DNA from: Rugosimonospora africana
GTDB lineage: Bacteria > Actinomycetota > Actinomycetes > Mycobacteriales > Micromonosporaceae
DNA: 64,000 bases
Reading direction: 5' to 3'
Assembly (NCBI RefSeq): GCF_016862975.1
Contig: NZ_BONZ01000041.1
Coordinates: 1 to 64,000, forward strand
Below, piece by piece: positions 1 through 8,303 of this stretch. The number at the start of each line of letters is the position of its first letter. Position 1 is the stretch's first letter. A model generated the notes under the pieces. The model did not search any database and had not been told where the DNA came from. It saw only the letters and a list, made by a program, of their open reading frames with translations. Position numbers and translations under genes: made by a program.

Positions 1-106
1 CACCCACGGCGACGTCACCCACGGCGACGTCACCCACGGCGACGTCACCCACGGCGACGTCACCCACGGCGACGTCACCCACGGCGACGTCACCTATACC
101 GACGTC
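1..106. repeat. 15-bp tandem repeat array (CACCCACGGCGACGT)n
   Basis: Six perfect head-to-tail copies of CACCCACGGCGACGT fill positions 1-90, followed by one degenerate copy; the array runs off the left edge. The unit is 15 bp, so it is in frame in every reading frame (HPRRR, THGDV or PTATS pentapeptides on the + strand). It is probably the 3' end of an upstream gene cut by the window: one frame stops at 141-143 and another at 151-153, just before the next start codon. Which frame is used cannot be decided here. Confidence 0.85.
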
Positions 107-157
107 GCCCACGCCGGTTCGTCATCTGCCAGCCGTCAACTAGCGGAGAGTGAAATC

Positions 158-556
158 TTGTTCAGTGTGACCGTCCGTGACCATATGATGATCGCGCACA
201 GCTTCCGCGGTGAGGTCTTCGGACCCGCGCAGCGGCTGCACGGGGCAACGTTCGTCGTCGACGCGACCTTCCGTCGCCCCGATCTGGACGCCGACAACAT
301 CGTGGTGGACATCGGCCGTGCCGCACAGGAGCTGAATGCCGTGCTCGGTCAGCTCACGTACCGCAATCTCGACGACGATCCGGCGTTCGCAGGCATCAAC
401 ACCTCGACCGAGGCGCTAGCCAGGGTGATCGCCGACCGCCTCGTGGAGCGCATCGAGGCCGGCGCGCTCGGGGATGGTGCCAGGGGGCTGACCGGGATCG
501 CCGTGACGCTGCATGAGTCGCACATCGCCTGGGCGAGTTACGAGCGGGCGCTGTGA
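158..556 (+). CDS. 6-pyruvoyl-tetrahydropterin synthase / QueD-like protein
   Basis: Protein of 132 aa with the 6-pyruvoyl-tetrahydropterin synthase / 6-carboxytetrahydropterin synthase fold: N-terminal beta strand with MIAHSFRG, then [19 protein letters not shown] (the HGxT-type region that precedes the substrate loop), VVDIG, and a C-terminal [14 protein letters not shown] strand in which His and Glu are expected in the active site. The family acts on dihydroneopterin triphosphate-type substrates, releasing triphosphate and a C2 unit. The TTG start at 158 is chosen because GGAGAG lies 8 nt upstream; the frame is open further upstream into the repeat array, so a longer N-terminus is not excluded. 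First gene of the operon visible here; its stop overlaps the next start (GTGA). The cytosolic product probably feeds the glycosyltransferase and methyltransferase genes downstream; this is inferred from context. Confidence 0.85.
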   Translation: MFSVTVRDHMMIAHSFRGEVFGPAQRLHGATFVVDATFRRPDLDADNIVVDIGRAAQELNAVLGQLTYRNLDDDPAFAGINTSTEALARVIADRLVERIEAGALGDGARGLTGIAVTLHESHIAWASYERAL

Positions 557-1713
557 GTCTGGTGGGCGCTGTGGGTCGGGCGGGCGCTGTGAGTCGGGTG
601 GGCACCGTTGGTCGGGCGGCCGCTGTGGGTCGGGCTGGCGGTGGGGGCGGAGCCATCGCAGTACCCGAACTGCACGTCGTCCTCCCGAACGACATCGACG
701 ATCCGGCGACGCCGAGCGGCGGCAACGCGTACGACCGGCGGATCTGCGACGGCTTGGCCGGCGCGGGCTGGTCGGTGGCGGAGCACGCCGTACCCGGTAC
801 CTGGCCCCGGCCCGACGCGGCGCAGCGCGGCAGACTCGCCGGTGTGCTCGCGGCGCTGCCGGACGGTGCGACTGTCTTGATCGACGGGCTGATCGCATCG
901 ACGGTACCGGAGGAGTTGGTTGGTGAGGCCGGCCGGCTGGGCCTGGTCGTCCTGGTGCACATGGCGCTGGCCGATGAGTCGGCGGACCTGGCCGACGCGG
1001 AGCGTGTGGCACTGTCGGCCGCGACCGCGATCATCGCGACGAGTGCCTGGGCGCGGCAGCGGCTGCTCGACCTGTACGGGTTGCCGGCCGATCGGGTACA
1101 CGTCGCCACTCCCGGCGTGGAGGCGGCTCCGCTGACGGCGTCGACGGACGCCGGTACTCGGCTGCTGTGCGTCGCGGCGGTGGCGCCGCACAAGGGGCAC
1201 GATGTGCTGACCGAGGCCCTGGCAACGGTCGCCGACCTGTCGTGGAGCTGCGTGTGCGCCGGATCGTTGACCAGGGATCCGGGGTTCGTTCAGCGGCTGC
1301 GGCGGCGGGCGCGGACGTGCGGGCTGACGGAGCGGCTGCGTTTCGTGGGGCCGCGTACCGGAGGGGAACTCGACGCCACGTATGCGGCTGCCGACCTGCT
1401 GGTCCTCGCGTCGCGTGGGGAGACGTACGGGATGGTGGTCACCGAGGCACTGGCGCGCGGGATCCCGGTGCTGGCGACGGCCGCCAACGGGCTGCCCGAG
1501 GCGCTGGGTCGCGCGCCGGACGGTAGCCTCCCCGGGATGCTGGTACGCCCCGATGACCGGACGGCGCTGGCCGGTGCCTTGCGCCGTTGGCTGGACGACG
1601 CCGATCTGCGCCATCGGCTGCGACGTTCGGCTCGGCAGCGGCGTACCACGCTGTCTGGCTGGGCGACCACGTCGGACCGCATCGCAACGGTCTTGAGCGG
1701 GGTAGCGGCGTGA
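553..1713 (+). CDS. GT4-family glycosyltransferase
   Basis: A 386-aa GT-B-fold glycosyltransferase. The first ~35 residues are low-complexity ([11 protein letters not shown]-type repeats from an 18-bp DNA unit) and precede the true domain, which begins near [13 protein letters not shown]. The C-terminal donor domain carries [10 protein letters not shown] and [17 protein letters not shown], the E-x7-E signature of GT4 retaining enzymes, around residues 283-300. The family transfers a sugar from a nucleotide sugar to a small molecule or lipid acceptor. The GTG start overlaps the preceding TGA, and the next gene starts at 1710 inside this gene's end, so translation is coupled. The position between a pterin-synthase-like enzyme and a methyltransferase suggests glycosylation of a pterin- or pyrimidine-derived product (inference). 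Confidence 0.85.
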   Translation: MSLVGAVGRAGAVSRVGTVGRAAAVGRAGGGGGAIAVPELHVVLPNDIDDPATPSGGNAYDRRICDGLAGAGWSVAEHAVPGTWPRPDAAQRGRLAGVLAALPDGATVLIDGLIASTVPEELVGEAGRLGLVVLVHMALADESADLADAERVALSAATAIIATSAWARQRLLDLYGLPADRVHVATPGVEAAPLTASTDAGTRLLCVAAVAPHKGHDVLTEALATVADLSWSCVCAGSLTRDPGFVQRLRRRARTCGLTERLRFVGPRTGGELDATYAAADLLVLASRGETYGMVVTEALARGIPVLATAANGLPEALGRAPDGSLPGMLVRPDDRTALAGALRRWLDDADLRHRLRRSARQRRTTLSGWATTSDRIATVLSGVAA

Positions 1714-2792
1714 CGGAGGCGATGCCCCGGGTCAGTCCTGCCTGGCTCAGGCTGCGGGAGGCCGCCGACGCCGCCGCACGCGTGCCGGAGTTCGTGGACC
1801 TCGTGCGGGAACGGCTGGACGGCTCAGCTGCTGGCCACGGTAGGGTCGCCGGCCGTGATACGTCGGCCGCAGGCCGCGATGCCTCAGCCGCCGGTCGTGA
1901 GACCTCGGCTGCTGGCCACGGTAGGGCCGGGCGGCCTGTGGTGATCCACGATCTGGGCAGCGGTACCGGATCGATGGGCCGCTGGCTCGCCGCCCGACTG
2001 CCCGGACCTCAGCACTGGATCTTGCACGACCGGGACGCCGAGCTGCTGCGGATCGCTGCGGCGAACATGATCGACAGCGCGGCCGATGGCGCACCGGTCA
2101 CGGTGGAGACCCGGGTCGGCGACATCTCCCGGCTCACCGCGGCCGATCTGAGCGGCGCTTTTCTGGTGACCGCGTCCGCTCTGCTGGACCTGCTGACGAA
2201 GGAGGAGTTGGGGGCGGTCGCGGCGGCGTGTGTGGGCGCCGGCTGCCCGGCCCTGTTGACGATCTCCGTGACCGGTCTGGTGGAGCTGACCCCCGGCGAT
2301 CCGATGGACGCGGAGGTCGCCTCGGCCTTCAACGCCCACCAGCGGCGTACGGTTCGCGATCGGCGGCTGCTCGGGCCGGACGCGGTCGACGCCGCCATCG
2401 AGCTGTTCAGCCGGCTCGGCGCGGAGGTACTGGTCCGGCCCAGCCCGTGGCGGCTCGGCCCGGTCGGGGTGGCGGATGAGCCAGCGGCTCGGGCGGCGGA
2501 TGAGCCGGCGGGCCGGACGGTGGGCGGCGGAGCACCGAGCGGAGCCGGGGGCGGGGCGGTGAGTGGAGCCGCGAGCGGGGCGGTGAACGCGGCGCTGAGC
2601 GGGGCGGAGGGTTATGCGGGGGAGCAGGCCGAGCTGATCGTTGAGTGGCTCACGGGCTGGGTGGGCGCGGCGTGCGAGCAGCGACCGGACCTGACCGAGG
2701 CGGGGGTGGAGTACGCCGCGCGGCGCCGGGCGGAGGGTGCCGCCGGTCGCCTGGGGGTCACGCTTGACCACAGTGACCTGTTCATTCGCTGA
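1710..2792 (+). CDS. class I SAM-dependent methyltransferase with low-complexity insertions
   Basis: Protein of 360 aa. The SAM-binding motif I is VIHDLGSGTGSMGRWLA (about residues 77-93), followed by an acidic HDRD loop and further Rossmann strands (FLVTASALLDLLTKEE), which supports a class I methyltransferase. The GTG start at 1710 overlaps the stop of the glycosyltransferase (GTGA); an ATG at 1722 is a possible alternative. Two repetitive inserts are obvious: a 7-residue repeat of the AGRDTSA type at residues ~45-70, encoded by a 21-bp DNA repeat, and a Gly/Ala/Ser-rich stretch near residues 255-310. Both lie between structural elements and look like recent expansions. The substrate is unknown; by context it is a product of the pterin-type operon. 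Confidence 0.8.
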   Translation: MTEAMPRVSPAWLRLREAADAAARVPEFVDLVRERLDGSAAGHGRVAGRDTSAAGRDASAAGRETSAAGHGRAGRPVVIHDLGSGTGSMGRWLAARLPGPQHWILHDRDAELLRIAAANMIDSAADGAPVTVETRVGDISRLTAADLSGAFLVTASALLDLLTKEELGAVAAACVGAGCPALLTISVTGLVELTPGDPMDAEVASAFNAHQRRTVRDRRLLGPDAVDAAIELFSRLGAEVLVRPSPWRLGPVGVADEPAARAADEPAGRTVGGGAPSGAGGGAVSGAASGAVNAALSGAEGYAGEQAELIVEWLTGWVGAACEQRPDLTEAGVEYAARRRAEGAAGRLGVTLDHSDLFIR

Positions 2793-2793
2793 T

Positions 2794-2837
2794 TCTTCGT
2801 CGATGATCCCCTCATCGGGGTGTCTTCGTCGATGATC
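2794..2837. repeat. Direct repeat TCTTCGTCGATGATC, two copies
   Basis: The 15-mer TCTTCGTCGATGATC occurs at 2794-2808 and 2823-2837, separated by a short CCCC-TCATC-GGGG hairpin. It lies in the only gap of any size within the operon, between the methyltransferase and the flippase-like gene. It could be a regulator site or another short duplication of the kind seen throughout the window. Confidence 0.6.
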
Positions 2838-2922
2838 TCCCCGGCCCTTATGAATGAACCGTGTGAGCACCCTAATGCGTACTACGTTCATGAGAGAGAG
2901 GCGTACGTCCACGGAGGTTTGC

Positions 2923-4236
2923 TTGCCCAATGCCCCGGCATCGCCCGCGGCCCTGGCCCCGGCCGGTCCTGACGTCTTACCGGCTGAATCGGTCCGGTGG
3001 CAGCCCGCTACGGCGGGGTCCGCTCGGCTCGGCGCCGCCGCGAACGCGCCGGCAAAGCTGCGAGGCACTGCGGCCGGGCAGGCAACGCCGCGGGACACCG
3101 CGGCGGCGCCGATGGAACGCGCCGATTCGATGACGCTGCGCAACGAGATGTTGCGACGCGTGAGGAACCTGTCAGCGCGGGTCGTTGGGGCGCGAGTGGT
3201 GTGGGCGCGGGCTGTGTGGGCGCGGACGGTGTGGGCGAAGGCCGTGCGGGCGCGAGCGGTTTGGGCGTGGGTACGTGTGCTCGGCGGTGCCGGCATCATC
3301 GCTTTCCTACTGTGGCGGCTGGGTACCGGGCCGTTCCTCGACGGGCTGCGCGGTATCGACGTCTGGGCGCTGCTCGCGGCTACCGGCATCGGCGTACTCA
3401 CCACCGTCGCCTGCGCCTGGCGGTGGCGCCTGGTCGCGCGTGGCCTCGGGGTCCGGCTACCGCTGCGTACCGCCGTCGCCGCCTACTACCGGTCCCAGTT
3501 CATCAACACCACGCTGCCCGGCGGGGTGCTCGGCGACGTCCACCGCGCGCTGCGCCACGGCCGCGACGTCGGTGACGTCGGGCGTGCCGTCCGGGCGGTG
3601 GTACTGGAGCGGTTCGCCGGCCAGGTGGTGCAGGTCGCGATCGCGGTGGTGATGCTGCTGGCGCTGCCGTCGCCGGTACGGTCGCGGATGCCGGAGGCGG
3701 CCGCGGTGCTGGCCGTGGTGGGACTCGGCGCCGTACTCCTCGCTTGGATGCGTCCCGGCACAACGGGATCGCGGGTCGCGCGGGCGTTGCGCACCGCGGC
3801 CGCGGATCTGCGTAGCGGATTGTTCTCCCGCCGCAACGGACCCGGCATCGTGTTGGCGTCGGCCGTGGTCGTCGCGGGCCATCTCGCCACGTTTCTGGTG
3901 ACGGCGCGTGCCGCGGGCGCGACCGCGCCGCTGACCCGGTTGGCGCCGCTGGGGCTGCTGATCCTCCTCGCCATGACCGTGCCGCTGAACGTCGGTGGCT
4001 GGGGCCCGCGGGAAGGCGCGGCCGCGTGGGCGTTCGGGGCCGCCGGGCTGTCCGCGACGCTGGGCGTCTCGACCGCGGTGGTGTACGGGGTACTGGCGCT
4101 GGTCGCCACCGCTCCCGGTGCGGGTGTGCTGGTGATGCGGTGGATGGCGCGGATACGGGTGGGGCGTTCCACTCCGCAGCCTCCGATTCGATGTGCGCCG
4201 GCAGGGGTACGGCAGGAGAATGCCATACATGGGTAG
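2923..4236 (+). CDS. Flippase-like / lysylphosphatidylglycerol-synthase-type membrane protein (UPF0104)
   Basis: An integral membrane protein of 437 aa if the TTG at 2923 is used; that start has GGAGG five nt upstream. An ATG at 2854 in the same frame lacks a ribosome site. The first ~95 residues are Ala/Pro-rich, then comes a run of VWARA-like pentapeptides from a 15-bp repeat, then about seven to eight membrane segments. Family landmarks are LPGGVLGDVHRALRHG and NVGGWGPREGAAAWAF. This is the membrane domain of MprF/AglD-type proteins, which are linked to lipid flipping or membrane-associated transfer. Sitting between a glycosyltransferase/methyltransferase pair and RibD/RibA-type genes, it may move a glycosylated product across the membrane (inference). 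Its stop overlaps the next start by 8 nt. Confidence 0.8.
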   Translation: MPNAPASPAALAPAGPDVLPAESVRWQPATAGSARLGAAANAPAKLRGTAAGQATPRDTAAAPMERADSMTLRNEMLRRVRNLSARVVGARVVWARAVWARTVWAKAVRARAVWAWVRVLGGAGIIAFLLWRLGTGPFLDGLRGIDVWALLAATGIGVLTTVACAWRWRLVARGLGVRLPLRTAVAAYYRSQFINTTLPGGVLGDVHRALRHGRDVGDVGRAVRAVVLERFAGQVVQVAIAVVMLLALPSPVRSRMPEAAAVLAVVGLGAVLLAWMRPGTTGSRVARALRTAAADLRSGLFSRRNGPGIVLASAVVVAGHLATFLVTARAAGATAPLTRLAPLGLLILLAMTVPLNVGGWGPREGAAAWAFGAAGLSATLGVSTAVVYGVLALVATAPGAGVLVMRWMARIRVGRSTPQPPIRCAPAGVRQENAIHG

Positions 4237-5134
4237 GCGTCCGTACACCCTTCTCAGCTGCGGCATGTCGATCGACGGCTACCTTGACGGCGCGACCGAT
4301 GAGCGCCTGCTGCTGTCGAATGACGCGGACTTCGACCGCGTCGACGGGGTACGGGCGGAGTGCGACGCGATCCTCGTCGGCGCGGCGACCGTCCGGCAGG
4401 ACAACCCTCGGCTCTTGGTGCGCTCGCAGGCCCGACGGGAGGAGCGGGTGGCCCGCGGACTGCGGCCATCACCGGTCAAGGTGACGGTCACGCAGCGAGC
4501 GCAACTGGATCCGTGCGCGCATTTCTTCGCGACCGGTGACTCGGACAAGCTCGTGTACTGCGCGAGTACCGCGGTCGACGACGCCCGCCGGCGGCTCGGC
4601 CCGGTGGCGACGGTGGTCGATGGCGGTGACCCGGTGAACCTCCGCAGGGTGACGGAGGACCTGTACGCTCGCGGCGTCAGCCGGCTGATGGTCGAGGGCG
4701 GCGGGACGGTGCACACGCAGTTCCTGACCGCTGACCTGGTCGACGAACTGCACCTGGTGGTCGCACCGTTCTTCGTCGGAGATTCGCGCGCCCGGCGATT
4801 CGTCGGTGACGGCAGCTTCCCATGGAATCCGGGCCGGCGGGCGACGCTGGTGGAGGTACGCCAGATCGGTGACGTGGTGTTGCTGCGTTACGCGCTGTCG
4901 GCCCGGTTCGGCTCGGGGCGGTTCGACTCGCCGATCTCGGCGACGCGGGAAGATGCTCCGTTGGGCGGTGCTTCGTTGGGTGATGACGGTGCTCCGCTGA
5001 GCAATCCGATGGCCTGCGATCCGGTGGCCCGTGATCCGCTGGGGGGTGGGGCGGATTCTCTGCGGGACCCGGGTCCACTGCGGGGTGAGCCGGACTTTTC
5101 GCGGGCGGACTCGGCGAGTCTCGGTGCCGGGTGA
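4229..5134 (+). CDS. RibD C-terminal-type reductase (dihydrofolate reductase fold)
   Basis: Protein of 301 aa. SCGMSIDGYLDG and VGAATVRQDNP near the N-terminus and LMVEGGGTVHTQFL (about residues 153-166) are typical of the RibD C-terminal reductase family, which reduces the ribosyl group of aminopyrimidine intermediates with NADPH. The N-terminal deaminase domain of full-length RibD is absent. ATG 4229 is preferred over ATG 4220 because AGGAG at 4214-4218 is then correctly spaced. The last ~75 residues (after YALSARF) are a low-complexity Asp/Pro/Ser/Gly tail that homologous reductases do not need. Co-occurrence with GTP cyclohydrolase II, 12 nt downstream, points to use of a GTP-derived pyrimidine, either for riboflavin or for a dedicated pathway. 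Confidence 0.85.
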   Translation: MGRRPYTLLSCGMSIDGYLDGATDERLLLSNDADFDRVDGVRAECDAILVGAATVRQDNPRLLVRSQARREERVARGLRPSPVKVTVTQRAQLDPCAHFFATGDSDKLVYCASTAVDDARRRLGPVATVVDGGDPVNLRRVTEDLYARGVSRLMVEGGGTVHTQFLTADLVDELHLVVAPFFVGDSRARRFVGDGSFPWNPGRRATLVEVRQIGDVVLLRYALSARFGSGRFDSPISATREDAPLGGASLGDDGAPLSNPMACDPVARDPLGGGADSLRDPGPLRGEPDFSRADSASLGAG

Positions 5135-5146
5135 GACGAGGGGGCG

Positions 5147-5800
5147 ATGGTGGAGACGATGCCGGTCGCGACGATCCGGGCTCAGCTGAGGGTACCGCTG
5201 CGGTTTCCGGACGGGTACGCCACGACCGCACGGGTGTTTACCTTCACGGGCTTGCTCGACGACCGGGAGCACCTCGCGCTGGGACTCGGCGACTGGGCGG
5301 GGTCGCAGTACAGTGCCTCGACCGACGGGCCGGCCCCGCTCGTCCGGCTGCACAGCGAGTGCCTGACCGGGGACGTCTTCGGCAGCCAGCGCTGCGACTG
5401 CGGCCCACAGTTGCGCGAGGCGGTCGAGCGCATCACCGGCTCGGGGGGCTTCCTGCTGTACCTGCGGCAGGAGGGCCGGGGTATCGGCCTGTACGCGAAG
5501 CTCGACGCGTACACGTTGCAGGACGCGGGCCTGGATACGTATGAGGCGAACGTGGCTCTCGGGCACGCGGAGGATGAGCGGGACTACACCGTCGCGGCCC
5601 AGATGCTGCTCGCGTTGGAGGTGGACCGCCTCGCGCTGCTGAGCAACAACCCGGACAAGGCCGACCAGCTCGACCGGCTCGGAGTGACAGTGACCGAACG
5701 GGTACCGACGCGGGTGCACCTGTCCCCGACCAACGCGGGCTACCTTGCGGCGAAGGCGACCCACGGGGCGCACACGCTGGACCTCCCGTTCGTGGGCTGA
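5147..5800 (+). CDS. ribA: GTP cyclohydrolase II
   Basis: A 217-aa cytosolic enzyme that opens GTP to 2,5-diamino-6-ribosylamino-pyrimidinone phosphate, formate and pyrophosphate. The zinc ligands are the three Cys of HSECLTGDVFGSQRCDCG (about C72, C83, C85). YLRQEGRGIGL and EDERDYT supply GTP-binding and catalytic residues. The Tyr of KLDAYTLQD (about Y122) matches the conserved E. coli Tyr105; in a Streptomyces coelicolor homolog this Tyr is replaced by Met and the product stays N-formylated, so this copy is predicted to make the normal deformylated product. RibB (DHBP synthase) is not fused to it. It lies last in the operon, and its pairing with a 6-pyruvoyl-tetrahydropterin-synthase homolog suggests a pathway role beyond bulk riboflavin. 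Confidence 0.92.
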   Translation: MVETMPVATIRAQLRVPLRFPDGYATTARVFTFTGLLDDREHLALGLGDWAGSQYSASTDGPAPLVRLHSECLTGDVFGSQRCDCGPQLREAVERITGSGGFLLYLRQEGRGIGLYAKLDAYTLQDAGLDTYEANVALGHAEDERDYTVAAQMLLALEVDRLALLSNNPDKADQLDRLGVTVTERVPTRVHLSPTNAGYLAAKATHGAHTLDLPFVG

Positions 5801-5891
5801 TTCCTGGCCGGTATGGCAAGTGGCCGGTGTTGTCGGGTGGCGGAAGCTGCTGCCATGTCATGGCGCGTCGGGGGCCCAGCCGACGTGCGGG

Positions 5892-6686
5892 TCAGCGTAG
5901 GGCGCGTTCGATCTCGTCGAACAGCTCGTCGGGCAGCGGCCGGCCGTACCGCTGAGCGAGCCGGATCCAGCACCCGTGGCCGTAGCTCCACGCCGCCCGC
6001 AGTGCTTCCCGGATCCCGTCGGCTTCGGCGGCGGTGGTGGTGCCCTGTAACTCGGCCACTACTCGCGGCGGCAGGTCCGCCTCCGCGGCGCGCGACGGAG
6101 TCAGCCAGTGAGCGGTGCTGTCCTCGGCCCGTCGGGTCATCCAGAGCAGGTGACGGTGCGCGTGCCCCAGGGCGTCCCAGGCTCGCAGGATCTCGCCACG
6201 GGCGGCGACGTGGTGGGCGAGAATGAGCCAGTTCGCGAACCGGCCGCAGAGCGCCTCGATGTCGTCGCCTGCGTCGGGTACCGGGGGATGGTCGGGCACG
6301 CCCTCCAGGACCGGGCGCAACCTGCCGCGTCGGTCGAGCACCATCATGCGGTCCACTGTCGCGCCACGCGCGGGCCAGGTGCGTACCGTGGGAATGTCGT
6401 CGGTGGTGACGAAGTGGAACTCGCCGCGGATCAGGCCGGGGAAGAACACGACGTCGGTGCCGAACTCGTTGCGTACCAGATGGGTCACCGGTGCGATCTG
6501 CGCGCACCACGCGCGGCGATCGATGTCGGCGAGTTCGTGCGGCAGGAAGAACAGCCAGAACTCTATGTCGCTGTGAGCATCGGCCTCATCGGTCGCGAAC
6601 GAACCGTACATCAGGGCGGCGTCGAGTCGCGGGTCGGCATGGCACGCTTCGCGGACAGCGTCGATGAGCCGGTGCTGGATCAGCAT
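5892..6686 (-). CDS. Lincosamide-nucleotidyltransferase-like (LinB/Lnu-type) protein
   Basis: Protein of 264 aa of the nucleotidyltransferase fold: MYGSFATDEADAHSDIEFW at residues 25-43 is the GS-x-D-S-D metal/NTP site, and the spacing and following FFLPHE strand resemble Lnu(B)/Lnu(F)-type lincosamide nucleotidyltransferases. An all-helical C-terminal domain follows (WLILAHHVAARGEILRAWDA). These enzymes inactivate lincosamides by adenylylating a hydroxyl group. Whether this one acts on an antibiotic or a host molecule is not shown. No good ribosome site precedes the ATG; instead a 16-bp repeat array lies directly upstream. It is convergent with the ribA operon and divergent from the beta-helix gene. 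Confidence 0.7.
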   Translation of the reverse strand: MLIQHRLIDAVREACHADPRLDAALMYGSFATDEADAHSDIEFWLFFLPHELADIDRRAWCAQIAPVTHLVRNEFGTDVVFFPGLIRGEFHFVTTDDIPTVRTWPARGATVDRMMVLDRRGRLRPVLEGVPDHPPVPDAGDDIEALCGRFANWLILAHHVAARGEILRAWDALGHAHRHLLWMTRRAEDSTAHWLTPSRAAEADLPPRVVAELQGTTTAAEADGIREALRAAWSYGHGCWIRLAQRYGRPLPDELFDEIERALR

Positions 6687-6704
6687 CGGCTCAATCTATT
6701 CCAC

Positions 6705-6767
6705 TGCCAGCTATCATCACTGCCAGCTATCATCACTGCCAGCTATCATCACTGCCAGCTATTCCGC
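6705..6767. repeat. 16-bp tandem repeat upstream of the lnu-like gene
   Basis: TGCCAGCTATCATCAC occurs three times perfectly at 6705-6720, 6721-6736 and 6737-6752, with a fourth partial copy at 6753-6767. It starts 18 bp upstream of the minus-strand start codon, where a promoter or operator would sit. Each unit contains an AGCT core. Together with a 13-bp array just downstream it fills most of the divergent spacer. Confidence 0.85.
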
Positions 6768-6788
6768 TGCCAGTGGTGATAGCCGCTG

Positions 6789-6830
6789 GTTGTTCCGGGC
6801 GGCTGTTCCGAGCGGCTGTTTCGGGCAGCC
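6789..6830. repeat. 13-bp imperfect tandem repeat (GTTCCGGGCGGCT-like)
   Basis: About three imperfect copies of a TTCCGGGCGGCTG unit (variants TTCCGAGCGGCTG and TTTCGGGCAGCC). It lies in the spacer between the lnu-like and beta-helix genes. No function is evident. Confidence 0.6.
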
Positions 6831-6992
6831 ATTGCACGCGCTGCCCGCGCAGGACGGTACCGCGTAGGTATGACAACCTCCTCGAACTGGCGGATGACGC
6901 GTGCCCGGCGGTCAACCTCGTACCGTCTGCTCGGGGCCGGAGAAGGAGTTCCCGCGGAGGGACTCCGAAGGAGGGGCTCCGCAGGAGGGGTT

Positions 6993-8243
6993 ATGGACCG
7001 CAAACCGTCGGATCGACGAGCACTGCTGCGCGGGGCCGGGATGGCTGCCGGTGCTGCGGTCGCCGCTCCGTTCATCGGCGGCATCGGTCCCGCCGCGGCT
7101 GCCGCCGGCGCTGGTTCAGGATCCGCTGCCGGCGCGAGCGCGCCGGACGCCGCCGTCTCTGGCGCAGCCGGCTCTGACGCAGCCCTCGCTGCGGTTTCCG
7201 GGGCGATGCCGTGGGTGGGGCCGGCCGACTCGGGCGCCCCCTTCGAGGTCGATCCGACGGTTGGGGCACAGGCTGCGATCAACGCCGCGCTCGCGGCGGC
7301 CGGGCAGGGTGCGGTGTTCGTCGCGGGCGGCACGTACCCGGTGAAGGGTCCGGTGGTGCTCGGCGACCGGCAGACGCTGATCGGTGCGGGGCCGGTGTCG
7401 ACCGTGTTGCGGGCGGTCTCGGGATTCAGCGGGACGGGCATGATAACGACGCCGTCCGGCGCGTTCACCGGTGCGCGGATGTGCGTGCGTGACATCGGCC
7501 TGGAGGCGTCGGGCATCGCCGGGTACGGCGTGAACCTGCAGATCGGCGCGAAGCCCACGACGTACGGGCCGGATCCGGCTCCCTGGTTGTCCCGGGTGTT
7601 CGTGTCGAACACCGTGTCCGACGGCATCTACCTCGGGGGCGCATACTCCGGCGGTGAGCGGGAGCTGAAGGTGACCGACTGCCGGGTGGAGAACGCCGGC
7701 GGCTGGGCGTACAACATCGAGTCCTCGGACGGCTTCATCGGTGGTTGTTCCGCGCAGGGCGGTAAGGCGGGTGGCTACCTGATCGCGGGTGGCAACACGA
7801 AGATGTGGGGCTGCAAGGCGTACGGGACCGGCAACGGCTCGGCTCCCGGCCCGGCGTTCCGGCTGTCTTCGGCCCGGGCGACCGTGGTCGGTTGCGAGGC
7901 GCAAGACACCTGGGGCTGCGGGTTCGAGGTCACCGGACGGGGCAGCAGTCTTGCCGGGTGTACCGCCGACTCCACCGGGATCGGTACGACGGGCAACGAC
8001 CGGTACTCGGCCGGCTTCTACATCGGCAGCTCGGCGGTGAACGTGCAGGGATGCGCGTACCAGCGGGCGGGTGGCGGGGCCAGTTGGCTGGGTGCGACCG
8101 GCATGCGATGGTCGCTCTATCTGGCGTCGGGTGTCGACTACGTGATGGCGCAACTGGTGTCGGACCCCAACCGGCCGAGCCCGTATCAGGGCGGTGTGAA
8201 CGGCACGGTCGGGGCGCACTCGTCGGTCACGGTGCTCGGGTAG
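6993..8243 (+). CDS. Secreted right-handed beta-helix (pectate-lyase-like) protein, Tat-type signal
   Basis: Protein of 416 aa. The N-terminus has SDRRALLRGAGMAAGAAVAA, a twin-arginine signal with an Ala-rich hydrophobic core and likely cleavage near PAAAAA. Residues ~85-130 (PTVGAQAAINAALAAAGQGA then VFVAGGTY) are the entry region of the pectate-lyase-like superfamily, followed by many short beta rungs with regular Cys and Gly (DCRVENAGG, GGCSAQGG, GCKAYGTG, GCEAQDT). No catalytic residues can be assigned; such proteins bind or cleave polysaccharides, and related folds form phage tailspikes. ATG 6993 has AGGAGGGG six nt upstream; two further copies of this GGAGGG-CTCCG element lie at ~6953-6980. 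It neighbours the phage island, but the export signal argues for a host gene. Confidence 0.75.
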   Translation: MDRKPSDRRALLRGAGMAAGAAVAAPFIGGIGPAAAAAGAGSGSAAGASAPDAAVSGAAGSDAALAAVSGAMPWVGPADSGAPFEVDPTVGAQAAINAALAAAGQGAVFVAGGTYPVKGPVVLGDRQTLIGAGPVSTVLRAVSGFSGTGMITTPSGAFTGARMCVRDIGLEASGIAGYGVNLQIGAKPTTYGPDPAPWLSRVFVSNTVSDGIYLGGAYSGGERELKVTDCRVENAGGWAYNIESSDGFIGGCSAQGGKAGGYLIAGGNTKMWGCKAYGTGNGSAPGPAFRLSSARATVVGCEAQDTWGCGFEVTGRGSSLAGCTADSTGIGTTGNDRYSAGFYIGSSAVNVQGCAYQRAGGGASWLGATGMRWSLYLASGVDYVMAQLVSDPNRPSPYQGGVNGTVGAHSSVTVLG

Positions 8244-8253
8244 GCCCGAGCAC
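8232..8253 (+). terminator. Hairpin terminator overlapping the stop codon
   Basis: Perfect 9-bp stem GTGCTCGGG/CCCGAGCAC with loop TAGG; the loop contains the stop codon of the beta-helix gene. No U-tract follows, as is common in high-GC actinobacteria. Confidence 0.65.
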
Positions 8254-8303
8254 CGGAGGTCTTCGCCGAAGACGGTGAACTTCTGCCGCTGCCGCGTTCG
8301 GCT

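Noticed and set aside
1-106. CRISPR-like appearance of the tandem array at the left edge
   Set aside because: The units are 15 bp, directly adjacent and without unique spacers, so this is a minisatellite.
2-157. N-terminal extension of the PTPS-like protein through the repeat array
   Set aside because: The frame is open, but the domain begins right at the TTG at 158, which has a good ribosome site; THGDV repeats are not part of the family.
6705-6767. CRISPR-like appearance of the 16-bp array
   Set aside because: No spacers between units and no cas genes; it is a tandem repeat in a promoter region.
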